In this document: one piece after another, positions 31,700 through 42,521 of the stretch
How positions within the stretch are numbered: the first letter of the stretch is position 1
How the letters are laid out: every line of letters begins with the position of its first letter
NCBI GenBank assembly: GCA_026225945.1
Contig: JAMJFZ010002307.1
Location: 1,336,001 to 1,400,000, forward strand
Origin: Cricetomys ansorgei
Lineage: Eukaryota > Chordata > Mammalia > Rodentia > Nesomyidae
Reading direction: 5' to 3'
Length of the DNA stretch: 64,000 nucleotides
Translations under genes and position numbers: made by a program
Notes under the pieces: generated by a model
Database searches by the model: none
Seen by the model: only the letters and a program-made list of their open reading frames with translations
Told to the model about the DNA's origin: nothing

Positions 31700-32160
31700 T
31701 CTAGATCTAAGGGGGCGGGGTGGGCGTGGAGGGGTCTAAAATGTTGGAAGGTATCAGAATGGTGGGACCCAGGGGGGGCCGTCTCTCCAGATCTGCGGGC
31801 AGGAGCGCGGTTCAGAATACTCTCTCAGCTGCACTAATTGCCTGGACCACCGCTCTTTCATTTACAACTTCCCGGAACGGACCAGTCAGCTTGACGTGTG
31901 GGTGTTTCTTGGGCTCTAAGGTTCGTTCAGCTAGCTCTTTGAGTCTCATTAACAGCCATGGTGTCTGTGTGTGTCTGGGAGGACCTGACGCTTCGCTTTT
32001 CCCAAGAGTCCCCAAGTGGTGCTGGTTGGCCGGTTCCTGGATGTGCTTTGAGAATCCAGGTCACGGCAGACAGGCGCTGCTGCGGTCCGTCACTCTGCTC
32101 ACACTAGCTCCACGTGGGGCTGCTCCTCCACGCTGGGTATGAAGCCGCCACACCCAACAT
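31700..32160. promoter_or_regulatory. CpG-rich, repeat-free candidate regulatory block
   Basis: By eye this 460-bp block has about 20 CpG, far more than the rest of the window outside 63.8 kb, and GC somewhat above half. It opens with a GC-box cluster (GGGGGCGGGGTGGGCGTGG, 31711-31729; SP/KLF-type) and has a CACGTG E-box at 32111-32116. It contains no SINE, L1 or LTR words. The 140-aa frame 31720-32142 has no domain I know. Promoter or enhancer function is inference; an unrecognised 5' exon is the alternative. Confidence 0.4.
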
Positions 32161-33360
32161 CAGTAATGACAAAAGTTTCCAGCGTTTGTCTGAGTGAAAC
32201 AGATCCACAGGGGGGCGAAAAAAGAAGGAGGGAGGGAGTCGTTTAAGTTTAAATCTTATGAACTTCTATTTCTAATTATAAGGCTTTCGTTTTAAGAAAG
32301 AAAAAAAAAAAAAAGAGCCCTAAGGGCAAAATTGGTTTTAAGCTCATCAACTGCTTTCACTTAAAGAAAATTAGGGGTTGCCTGAGTTTGACAAGCACGT
32401 AATTGTACAAAGGCCAGAAAAGGGACTCAGTTTCCCAGCCCAAGAGTCCATTATAATTAAATCCTTACTAAATATTCAAATTGTGAAATGGTTCTTTAGG
32501 AATGCTGAAGTCCTTAATACTGGGGTTTTAAGTTTAACTAATGAAACTAATCAAATTGTAATAAACAGAGCCCTCTGACAAGGAAAGTCAGCGTCTAGAT
32601 GCACCGAGGGGGGGCTTTCATCCCACTTTTTATCCTAAAAAACATGTATAACTCCCCATTCTCTGTTGTCGCCCTGACTCATAAAATGAACCAAAATGAT
32701 TAGATTGATCTAATCTCATCAAAACTCACAAAGCACATCATAAAGCCTTCCCAGGAAGAGAGAATTTTTCCCGGAAGGCGATTTAGTACTTTCAAGAAAA
32801 TATCCTATACTCTAAGATGACATCAATACTTCTAAGAACCAAAGTCTGCATACAGTTTGCATTATTTTGAATCTTTGCATCAAGCTGGGAATTATAAGTA
32901 GAAATGTGTTCACAGTAGTGTCCCCACAGCTTTCAAAAGATCATTCACTATTGTACGTAGTTTTTCCCACTTTGTGAGGGTGACCCAGAAATTCACCCAC
33001 CAATTCCCTATCATTAAGTAGTACTTTTTCTTCCATTATTTCATAACATCTTGGCCAAACTGTCACCATAAGCTCTGTCCAACCCGGCACAGGTTTAAAC
33101 TTGGGCCTGTAGACAGAGCTGAAATCAAGGAATCAAGATTTCCATGGCATTAATCCAGGCTCACATTTTCCCCTCAAACAAATCTATTTCCAGAAAAGCC
33201 CACAAGATATGTAGTGAATTTCTTCGTGATCACAGGACTTCACAGGAACTCTCCTTGTTAATCTTTGAAGGCGTGGGACATCCAGGCAGCAGAGATTGTA
33301 CCGTGTACCTGCCCCACTGAAGAACAATGGCTTTCAACATTCAGTCTCCTGGTATTGCAC
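32161..33360. other. Repeat-poor AT-rich block, TAAT-rich
   Basis: About 1.2 kb with almost no repeat words, rare in this window. At 32395-32580 it is dense in TAAT/ATTA words, and at 32698-32715 there is a perfect palindrome GATTAGAT-TG-ATCTAATC. This composition is typical of conserved developmental enhancers, but conservation was not tested. An A-run lies at 32300-32314. Confidence 0.4.
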
Positions 33361-33400
33361 GGTTTTTTTTTTTTTTGTTGTTTTGTTTTGTTTTTTCTTG
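33361..33400 (+). repeat. T-run and (TTTTG)n
   Basis: A 15-T run followed by TTTTG units. It looks like a SINE tail but no SINE body follows. Confidence 0.8.
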
Positions 33401-33874
33401 TGACTCTAATTGAATGATATTTTTATTGAAATCTGTCACTTCCTTCAGACCAGCCTCACAAATGACTACACTGTCCTGGATAATAAAGAAGCAGGTCTAC
33501 CCATTGGAAGCCTGGAGGAATCTGACCGGGATTCTCCCTTCAGCCTGTCTGGGTTTCTGTGAGAGTCTGTCTTCTAAGCTATGATGCCTGGAGGGAGGAA
33601 CAGAGTGGGTAAAATAAGACACACTACGGAAACAGGGCCAAGCAAGTGTTTCATAAGCATTCCTTCTTAACAGTAATTATTAAAGTTAGCATGCAAAGTA
33701 ATAGGTTTCGTTAGGTGTTTTCTTAGATTCTGCTTAGAATTCATTCATCCCCTTCTCTCCACTCCCCATCGTCCAACTTTTAGGGATCCCTCCCTCCCCC
33801 AAACAGTCCTCACATCTTTCATGTCACACATATTCCACCACCTTCTTTTTATCTTCCCTCTGCCTTTCTTGAGC

Positions 33875-33878
<4 letters not shown>
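33401..33878. other. Unassigned sequence
   Basis: No family or gene recognised. Confidence 0.4.
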
Positions 33879-33939
<61 letters not shown>

Positions 33940-33960
33940 GCACACATGCACACACATACA
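33879..33960 (+). repeat. (CT)n microsatellite with a CA-rich end
   Basis: About 29 CT units (33879-33937) then 'catgcacacatgcacacaca'. Frames are spurious Leu/Ser or Glu/Arg repeats. Confidence 0.96.
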
Positions 33961-34439
33961 CAGGAGTTCTGCATACGAGAGGAAACGCGCAGCATTTGTC
34001 TTCCAAGTCCACCTTATTCAGCTTAACAGGATGGTCTCCCAGTAAGGATAGGGCAATCATCTTTTGCGCTTACAGATCAGACAGCATAGTGGGACCCTGA
34101 AAGGCTGTCAGAGGAACAAAATATTTCCACCAAATGTCCCCTCTGGTCTTCTCATCTTCCCCGTGACTCAGGTGCTGGCTCCAGGCCATGGCACCATTGC
34201 AGGGCAGTCTTCTAACTTGGTTCTGCTCAGGGCTATCCTAGGAGCCACTTTCTTCATTGTAGAAGCATGAAGATGCCAACAGACTCTCCAGTTACTGTGG
34301 AGATGAACCTGGGCCTTCTGTGGTAGGGCGGGGAGATGGGGGAGGCTTCTTGCCAATGCAGTATCCAATCAGGTCTCAGAAATAATCAATGCTTTCTTCG
34401 TTTGTTTGCCATTGCTTTGTGCTTTGTCAGTTTCATGTG
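33961..34439. other. Unassigned sequence
   Basis: No family or gene recognised. Short frames on both strands (34064-34270, 34168-34368) have no domain. Confidence 0.4.
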
Positions 34440-34582
34440 TTGCTTCTTTTTTCCTGTTGGAGCCTGGGGACCAAGGTCTGTGACTACATAGCCCAGGCTA
34501 GCCTGGAACTTTAGACAATCCTCCTGCATCACCCTCCCAGATGCTGGATTGCCGACATGCACCGCCCACCCAGGCTGTTTCT
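34440..34582 (-). mobile_element. B1-like SINE (diverged)
   Basis: The plus strand has 'gactacatagcccaggctag', 'cctggaactttagacaatcc', 'tcccagatgctggattgccg' and 'catgcaccgcccaccc', the reverse plan of a B1. Confidence 0.8.
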
Positions 34583-35467
34583 GGACTAACTCATGCAAAC
34601 TGAAAGGTAAAGCCCCATTTGTCTGGCTTCTTCATGACTTTACCTCTTACTTGGCAGCTTCTTCCCTGGATCTATAGATAGTCCCAGACATATTTTTCAA
34701 TGTCTCTGAAAAGCACAGGAGTCCTCACATGACAACCACAAAGCTAGCTGGACACCCCCACTCCTTCCATGACTCTAATGAAGGTCCCTGGTTCCCAGGG
34801 GGGTTCTTTCCAGCATTTACCATGAAAGGGGGTCATCCTCAGCTGTGTATTGAGAGGATAGCCTGGGATAAAGCAAAGACAATACAGCATTTTCTTCTTT
34901 GCAAAGCATCATCTAGAAGAGAGAGACCTGCTTCCCTGGGCAGGGGAGAGGTTTCAAGGCTATTTTCCTAAGAGTTGAGGCCAACATCCAACCCAGAGCT
35001 GGGAGGCTGCTGCTCCTTTCTGCATGGGCCCCCTCTCTCAGGCACTGAGGACCTCTGCTGGCTCTGGAGTCCCACCTCGGCTTTCTCCCAAGCCTGTCAA
35101 CACTGTGCCCAGTAACTGCCAGAGAAACCATGAGGCCTCTCCACACCCTGCCCTGGGGCCTGGCTTATTATCTTCTCAACCACCAGCAGCCTGAGTGGAG
35201 AAGAGGAGGAAGAGACGTGAGAGGCTCTGCCTGGCTCTGCCTAGTTCTCTGCCCTTGAAAGAGAGAGAGAGAAAAAGGAAGGAGAAAGAGAAGAGGGGCT
35301 AAGAGGAGAAGCTGCATTTGAAGAAGATGTGGTTTCAGTCCTTGGAGCCAATCAATTTAACTCTAACTGATGAGAAAAAATGTTCAGGAAATGTCTTCAA
35401 GCTGTGAAAGTGTTGCTCACAGAAAATGTATACACTTAGGCAATAAACAGCCTCGGTCTGTTGCTGC
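34583..35467. other. Unassigned sequence
   Basis: Mixed composition, with a purine-rich patch at 35260-35300 (GAGAGA/AAGGA). No repeat family or exon recognised. Confidence 0.45.
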
Positions 35468-35590
35468 TGTTGTTTGCGTGATGCAGTGTCTCGTGTACCC
35501 TAAGCTATGAGGACCCAGAACTCTGATCCCCCTGCCTCCACCTCCTGAGCGCTGGGATTACAGGTGTGCACCGCCATGCTCTGCCACCTG
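35468..35590 (-). mobile_element. B1-related SINE (old)
   Basis: 'cctgcctccacctcctgagc', 'gctgggattacaggtgtgca' and 'ccgccatgctctgcc' on the plus strand are the reversed 5' part of a B1-related SINE. The other half is degraded. Confidence 0.8.
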
Positions 35591-35983
35591 AACAGCCTTC
35601 CAAGACTGTCGGGCCTTCTTTAATAATGTTTCCACCTGAGAGGAGAAAGTTGTAAAACTGAGAGTGTTTCTAGAAATTGCTGTTCAGAGAAGGCACAGCC
35701 AAGAAACTCTGTGCTAAAGGGAAAGCAAGCTCCCTGGGCATATGCGGCCAGAGTTGGTTTTGTTGTTTTATTTTGTTTTTGTTTTGTTGTTTTAGTATTA
35801 TAATTTACCTCTTTCTAAACATACCTCTAGAGAATCTTTATTCTTTCTTATGGATAAAAATGTGGCCTGATTCTGCAATTGAAAATATAGCCAATCAGAC
35901 ACAGCAGTTACCGGGGCTAGAAATACAGCACTGGAGAGCTGAGCAGGAGGACCAACGTTCAGCTCCTGTTTAGGTATAGATAG
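35591..35983. other. Unassigned sequence
   Basis: A GTTTT-rich patch lies at 35757-35792. No other recognised feature. Confidence 0.4.
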
Positions 35984-36413
35984 TGTTAGGTCTCAAAGAA
36001 ACTCAGGGCAGATGGCTGGGAGTCTTTTTAACTTTAACGTATCAAAGCGGATTGGCTGCTAGCTTCTCCCTACTCACAATTACGTTTTACAGAGTCATCC
36101 TGGCTGAAATGCCCATCCCCTCTCCAGCCCCTGAGCTCGCTTCCCTTCGCCCAGCTTCTCTTCTCCTATAAAGCCCAGCTATTTTGTCTACTTTGTCTAC
36201 TTGCTCTCCTGGTTCCCAAGCACTCTCTTTGCTCCCTTTCTCTCCTCTTCCTCTATATCCCCCTCCCCATCTCTCTCATCCTGGGTTCAGTCTGCTAGTC
36301 TGGTTCTGTCTGGACTCTTCCAGATGCCTCTGGCTATGCTCTCCCCCATATCTACAATAAACCTTCTCCTCAACCATACCTTGGAACAGTCATGTGCTAA
36401 TTTTTTTCATTCA
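35984..36413 (+). mobile_element. Solo LTR with TATA box and polyadenylation signal
   Basis: TGTTAGG at the left, TATAAA at 36167-36172, a CT-rich R region, AATAAA at 36356-36361 and a U5-like 'ccataccttggaacagtcat' stretch ending near TTCATTCA. The TATA-to-AATAAA spacing of about 190 bp fits an LTR. Target duplication is not evident, so ends are approximate. The 71-aa frame inside it is not a gene. Confidence 0.6.
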
Positions 36414-36475
36414 TAAAGACTCTGTTTAAAAATAAAACCAAGTCAGGTTGTTTGGAGAAATGGAACTGTGTGTGT

Positions 36476-36540
36476 GTGTTACTCTTCTAGTGCTGTGATA
36501 AAACACCATGACTTATAGAACTTATAAAAGAAATAGTTTG
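36476..36540 (-). mobile_element. MaLR LTR end fragment
   Basis: 'ctagtgctgtgataaaacac' then 'catgacttatagaacttata' is the reversed 3' end of the MaLR-type LTR family seen at 30255. Confidence 0.7.
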
Positions 36541-36632
36541 TCACCTATCCAGCTTATGTAGCGCTGGGCTCGAACCCAGGGCTTCAAGCATGATAGGCAT
36601 GAATCATACCAAGTGAGATACAGCCCCAGCTC
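36541..36632 (-). mobile_element. ID SINE
   Basis: The reverse complement reads 'gctggggctgtatctcactt' with 'gccctgggttcgagcccagc', box A and box B sides of an ID element. It abuts the MaLR fragment. Confidence 0.8.
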
Positions 36633-37834
36633 ATGTATATATGCTTTAGACAAATCACTACTTCTGTAAACAATGCACTCAGCTCGGATTTCAGAATGTA
36701 AGTTTTCACAGGCACAGGAACCCAACTCCATCTGAAAAACTGCTATTATCAGTCCACCAAGAGAAAAAAACACTTTTATTTTTATCAAAACTCATAACCT
36801 CCACTATATACCAAAATACAAAATAAGAGATTCAAAATGATCTTTATGAGAGACTAACCACATGGAAGTCTGGATGTCTGACCAGACCACAGCTTGGGAT
36901 TTTATCTGGACTGGAATCTGCACCCCACCCTTAGTCCTCACCATCCACCCCCAACACCTCACTTCCTAAGAAATCCCATGAAAGGACTCAGTGGGAAGGA
37001 CTTCCCTCAAAAGCTCAGGTTGGTCTGTCCATTCCCCATTCTCTCTGAGTCTTCCTATGTCCCAAGAGAACATCCCTGCAGGGTTCCCAGTCCGAACCAC
37101 AAGAATACTCTACACAGGGTGGCAGCTGCAACAAGATGTTGTCATCTGGAAAATTACAGTCTTGAACACAATGTTTTCCCCTCTCCAGTAATTCAAAAAC
37201 TATGCTCTCTTTTCTGCAAGATGGGAGGGGCTCTTCTCAGAACACACCCCCTGGGAGCAACAGCCTAAAGACAAAGACACATAATACTCCTTCCGCAGTC
37301 CGCAGTTGGAAACCACTCAAACCATGTTGGCTGAAAGGAAAATTTATCAGAATATACCTTTACACACTAAATAAAAATGTCTTCTTTAATCAACAGGACG
37401 TCACCTCACACTTTATGAGATTCCTTGCTGCTCAAATGGGAAAGTGATGAGAATCATCAGCATTTATTATAATACTTACTGTGTTATGTAATGTTTATTT
37501 TGGCCACATCCTCTACATAAGGCTCTGTTGGTTCTCAGAGAATTCAGATTCTGAGTAGGAGGCACGGTGAGATATCGTTGAGGACTGACAGATGAAAAAA
37601 GAAATCCAAGAAGGTAGACAGTGAGTTCCTTAAGGGCATCTCTGTTAAGTCATAGCTGTGTCTCCTGCACCTACCCGTGTTGTGCCAAGAGCAGAGACTT
37701 AAGTATTTGGGCATGGAGAGCAGGGCGGAGGGAAGAACAGAGGAAGAATAAGGGTTCCAGGTGGGTGAGCTCCACATGGTGGCAAATACAGCTGTCTCAA
37801 CTTAGGATCCAATAATGTCATTAACCCTAAGAAC
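36633..37834. other. Unassigned sequence
   Basis: About 1.2 kb without a recognised family. The 124-aa frame 36894-37268 overlaps other frames and has no known domain. It may be single-copy sequence. Confidence 0.45.
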
Positions 37835-37930
37835 TGTTTGACCATGATGACCCATACCTATCACCCAGCACTCCAGAGGCAACGTCAGTGTCCCATGGGC
37901 TGCATAGTGAGACCCAAAAACTCAATAACA
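37835..37930 (+). mobile_element. B1-like fragment
   Basis: 'ccatgatgacccatacctat', 'cacccagcactccagaggca' and 'gcatagtgagacccaaaaac' loosely follow B1. Confidence 0.55.
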
Positions 37931-38024
37931 TTTTCAAATTAAAAAAATTAGTCACTAGCCTTCACCAGAAGGACCTCTACTTTTCTCATGAAAATGAGAC
38001 TGGTTCTTCTGTGCTGGCAGGTAA

Positions 38025-38310
38025 GGCTGAATGCTCTTGGGGGAACCTACCACCCAGGCTGAAAGCTCTCAGGAGATCCCACCACCTAGGCTAAACACTC
38101 TTGGGAGAGCCCACCTCCCAGGCTAAACCTTGGGAAAGCCCACCACCCAGACTGAACACTCTTGGGAGAGCCCACCGCCCAGGCTGAACACTCTTAGGAG
38201 AGCCCACCGCCCAGGCTGAACACTCTTAGGAGAGCCCACTGCCCAGGCTGAACACTCTTAGGAGAGCCCATCACCCAGGCTGAATGCTCTCAGGAGAACC
38301 CACCACCCAG
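38025..38310 (+). repeat. 32-bp minisatellite, about 9 copies
   Basis: The unit is about GGCTGAACACTCTTAGGAGA followed by GCCCACCGCCCA (32 bp), repeated nine times with scattered changes. One copy is short by about 5 bp near 38127. The central copies are most alike. It is not a CRISPR: units are contiguous with no unique spacers. Confidence 0.93.
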
Positions 38311-38533
38311 CCAGGCTCCCATCCTCACAGCATACTCCCTCCTCTACTTCTTCCTACGCAGCACTGAATGACTTCAGCCTTCTTTTCTGACTATGTATGT
38401 GTGGGTCCCTGCCTCGAGGAGGAAAGCACAATCAGGAACCATCAAAGGGACTTGGGCAGAGGCTTGAGAGCAGCAAGAAACAGATTTCTCATGAGGCAGT
38501 GTCAGTGAACAGCTCATTTATTGAAGCAAAGGG

Positions 38534-38616
<83 letters not shown>
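38534..38616 (+). repeat. (TA)n-(CA)n compound microsatellite
   Basis: About 22 TA units (38534-38578) then 18 CA units (38579-38615). TA arrays of this length can extrude cruciforms; CA arrays favour Z-DNA. Confidence 0.97.
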
Positions 38617-38620
<4 letters not shown>

Positions 38621-39159
38621 GAAATGCCATATGTAGTGATATGTTATTGGCTAGGGCAGTGATGCTAGGAGAGTTCTATTTGCATGTGGGGGGCTCACAA
38701 CCAGACATTGGCCGGAGCCAAAGTTTTGAGGAAGGATCCTTTGCATAAGCAGAGGTTTTGCAGGATCCGGGGGAAGAGATCTTACAAGGCATGTAGGGAG
38801 AAAGGAAATCTGCCCAGGGTCCTCCAGCTGCAGTGGTTAAATAAACATTAACCAAGCCGCGTACCTCGGAGAGGCAGGACTTTATCAGATGCTTTGTATG
38901 GATGCTTTGGCTGTCTGTTCCCAGTTTATACAGTTCAGATCAAGGTTTTAATGAAGAGCAGAGTTTCTTATTTTGTCTAAGGGAGATTCTTGCTTGTAAA
39001 GGAATGGAGCATAGCCACATGGCAGGAGAAGAAATATTAAAAATATCGTATCTACCATCTGTCTCTGATGGGGGGTATATATATCTTCATATCTTCAGCT
39101 TTAGCCTGTCTTTTCCCATGTTCTGGTTCCTAGGCCTTACAAGCCTCAGAAAAGCCTTC
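38617..39159. other. Unassigned sequence
   Basis: No recognised family or gene in this 0.5 kb. Confidence 0.4.
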
Positions 39160-39361
39160 CCAGATTTACATTTATTCTTGTTTTCTGTGTATGAGCATGG
39201 CTACATGCTTGCTTGATGCCATAGAGGCTGGAAGAACGTGTCAGCTCCCCTGGAACTGGAGTTACAAATGGTTGTTAACAGCCATATGGGTGCTGGAAAC
39301 CAAACCAGGATCCTCTGCAAGAGCCGTTACCGTTCTTACTGTGGAGCCGTCTCTCCAGCCC
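39160..39361 (-). mobile_element. B2 SINE
   Basis: The plus strand has 'ccctggaactggagttacaa', 'gccatatgggtgctggaaac', 'ccaggatcctctgcaagagc' and 'gtggagccgtctctccagcc', the reverse of B2, nearly full length. Confidence 0.93.
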
Positions 39362-39485
39362 CAAGGCTTACATTTTTAATCTTTCTCAGAATAACCGCTG
39401 GCTGTTACATATGTGTGTTCCAATGTACATAGCTTTATGTCTCAAAACTCACTTACTGTTAAAACTAAATAAATAAAAAGCTATG

Positions 39486-39541
39486 CTAGGGGCTAGGGAG
39501 AGACTCAGTCTAAGACCTGAGTTCAATCCCCAGAACCCATG
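39486..39541 (+). mobile_element. Short tRNA-derived SINE fragment
   Basis: 'ggggctagggagagactcag' and 'gagttcaatccccagaaccc' are the box A and box B sides of a B2/ID-type SINE. Confidence 0.6.
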
Positions 39542-39559
39542 AAAAAAGCTGTGGGTCAT

Positions 39560-40560
39560 GTTACTTAATTCTTTATGAGTTGTTGTCAGAGAGGCCTCAG
39601 AGGTCCCTGGAAAGTACAGACTATTATTGTTCTTGGTTCCCCACCAAAACCAAGAACTATTGCTGAAGACACACAATGCTGGCTGCAGGGCAGAGACACC
39701 AGTCTTGAACTGGCCAGGAAACTCTCCCTGCTGGCTAGCTGGAAGGCACTATGGAGGCTAATGGCAGAGAAAAGATACCAATAGTCTTATCAAACACTGG
39801 ACCCTACATCCATAATACCAACCCGTTAGGCAGGATGTGCCCCCTGGGATGATAACGGCAAGACTGTTTCTGGGGTAATTCATGCTGCTAGTATAAACAT
39901 GATCAAAATCCATGGCTATGGAAGTCATAGACCCTAGAAGAGAGCATACTGATGTTGATTTTCTTAACAGTAATGTTGCCAAACTACTTTCTGAATATTT
40001 GTTTATAGCTACAAATTTGTGTTGCTCCCAAACTTGGTTGGAGCATTGCAGTGGGTAGCAGTTAATGCAGAGATGCATTGCTGTTCAAAGTGTTGGGAGT
40101 AGCAACTGTGACTACTCAGCTTCAGATGGGGTATCTATATCACACCCTATTCCCTGCTGCCAAGGCTCAGGGGCCAGATGGGGCAGAACAAATGTAAGAG
40201 CTGGAGGAAGGAGAAGAAGGCTGGTATCTTGCCTTCCGGAAATGACATAGCTGCTGCACACATGAATTCATACCCTCTGTGATCACCTACATAAGATCTA
40301 AGCAAAACCAAGCTACTTAAAATTTCCAGAGTGTACAAGGTGGAGTACCCAAGACACCACCCCTGACTGAAGAGCTATTGGCAGTTGGTGGTTGCTGGGG
40401 AAGGAGTGTGGCCACTAAAGGGTCCCCATGCCCCAATGGATGACCCCAGGCACATGTGCATATGAGTAGTAATGATTAGACTATGTGGGTAAATAAATAA
40501 ATAAATAAATAGGACATGAAGTTGGAATATGTAATGGCGACCCAAGGGGAAATGAGGAGT
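39560..40560 (+). mobile_element. L1 (Lx-type) 3' UTR, left part
   Basis: The order of words ('ccccaccaaaaccaagaact', 'ttgctgaagacacac', 'gttgccaaactactttctga', 'tgcagtgggtagcagttaat', 'cacaccctattccctgctgc', 'ggacatgaagttggaatatg') follows the 3' UTR of rodent Lx-type L1. The UTR resumes at 42933, so the LTR element 40561-42932 is inserted in it. Confidence 0.8.
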
Positions 40561-40892
40561 TGATGCAGACATTTATTTTTAACTATGTTTCAAATGATTG
40601 TTTTGTGCACTGTTGGGAAAAGGGCTGCCTAGGACTTGGCATTTCTATTGTCTGCAGGTGTTGGATTTATGTTTGTGTCTGTGTTTGATTGTTCATGATC
40701 TGCACATGCTATCAATAGAACACCTTAGGTATCAATAAAAAACCCTGAGATGAGATACTCGGGGGTTCTGCTATCCAGGATGAATCTTGCCACGATAGTG
40801 GTACCCTCTGCTGAGGTCTCGAAGGGTTTGCACTTATGAATATTCCTCCTCGTCTTTCTTGGTGAGCCACCACAGTAGGTGTGCTGCTTACA
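40561..40892 (+). mobile_element. 5' LTR of the element
   Basis: 332 bp, TGATGCAGACATTT to TGCTTACA, with AATAAA at 40734-40739. A TGG-starting word (TGGCATCACGCC, from 40895) follows at the normal primer-binding-site position, but I cannot assign a tRNA. By eye it differs from the 3' LTR at roughly one in six positions, indicating an old insertion. Confidence 0.8.
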
Positions 40893-42521
40893 ACTGGCAT
40901 CACGCCAGCTACATTCAACATGGAGGCAAGGAAGAACAAGAAGGAAACTCCAGACTTCACAGAGTCTGGTAAAGTATGCTCCAGAGGACAGAGATTATAC
41001 ATATATATACAAAATAAAAAGAGCAGACATCTCCTAAAGGAAGAGGAGAGTGAGGAAGGAAACAAGCCTCTATGAAGAGAGAAGACCATGAAAATTAAGT
41101 GAGAAAGAGGTTTCCCAACTGAGAGCCGCAGAATAGAGGCCCTTAGAGAAAGAAATTTTCATTGTAAAACCAAAGAATTCAGCTGGGAGCAGGGAAAAAG
41201 CAAGGTTCCAACCACTTTTCCTGATCATGAAGCTGACCCTAGTCCAAGGAACTGTCAGGGTGCTCCCACAGCTAGCCACAAGGAAAACTTGAGCCAGAGT
41301 ATACTGTTCTACCAACTGAGTTTTCTGATAGCTTTGTGTGTGTGTGAAGCCCAAAGGGGGTCTTGTGTTTGAGGGTTATATGAAGAAGGTTGTATGTTTC
41401 CTCATAGTGGTGGTAGACTAAAATGGCAAATGGCCAGGACATTCCCACCAGTCCAGGAACCCCTGCTGTGGAAACTAGGGGAGGGGAGTGTTGGGAGCTT
41501 GGAGCCAAGAAGCCCCTAATTTAAACTGAACAGTTTCTTTTTTGAAAACCTGACTACAAGTAGTCCAGATACTAGTGAGACAGTCCTGACAAGACATATC
41601 TGCTAGGGTGATGAGCACTCTACCAAACAAGGAGACTCTTTCTGCAGACAAGAAATACCTACAACGATGCTGAGAAAAATACTTGCTAAAAGAATCAGGG
41701 CTAACAGTTACTGCATTATGAAGAAGTCTTTGGAATGTTCTACTGAACTTTGAACTCAAACATGAACTGTCCAGTTGTTTTTCCTGCTAACAAGACTATC
41801 TTAAAATCTGGAAGTGTTACCTCAGGGTCAGCACACAGAAGCAGTTTTCTAGAACTGGCCAAAGTTGTATCTCCTGCTGGCAGCCAAACCAGATACTGTA
41901 AGAGTTACCCAGGTGGTACTGGTTTGAAAGGCATGAAGGGATCATTGCATAGCAGCTGAGTCTTGGCACTATGAAAGGTCAGGAAGAGGCCATCGGTAGA
42001 AGTACAACCTTGATGGCAGTTGAAGGCCCAGATTGAAGGGGTCATGTAAATAAATTGAGGCTTGGCACCATGAAGAGAGCCCAGGAAGCTATTGGTGAAA
42101 GTGCAGCCCAGTTGCAGCAAGGGACTCCAGCAGTTTTGGAGATGTCAGTGCCATGGGATGATCACCAACAGCAGCAGCAGTAGAGTGGAGCCAGCCAGAA
42201 CTTGGAGGACAAACTGTGTGCGCTGCATAGGTCAGAGCCAGAGAAGTGATCCAAGCCCTTAGAGGAGCCCAGAAGATTATGAGTGAATTACAGGTAATTG
42301 GATATTGGTTGTTGATGGTTTTGTTTTTGTTTTGTTTTTGTTGGGGTGGGGGGGTTCTGTCCAAAGATATTATGAAAAACTAAAAGACGTTTGGTTTCAC
42401 TTGGTTCTGTGCATCCTAGCAACCCTCGTGATTGTTCCTCTTGTAAATAGTTTTGGTGGTGTAGTGTCAAATTGTGGTAGAGATAAAGCAATTTTTTTTG
42501 TCTTATACAGAAAGGGGGAAA

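Noticed and set aside
38025..38310. CRISPR-like regular repeats
   Set aside because: Units are contiguous with no unique spacers, and the context is vertebrate.
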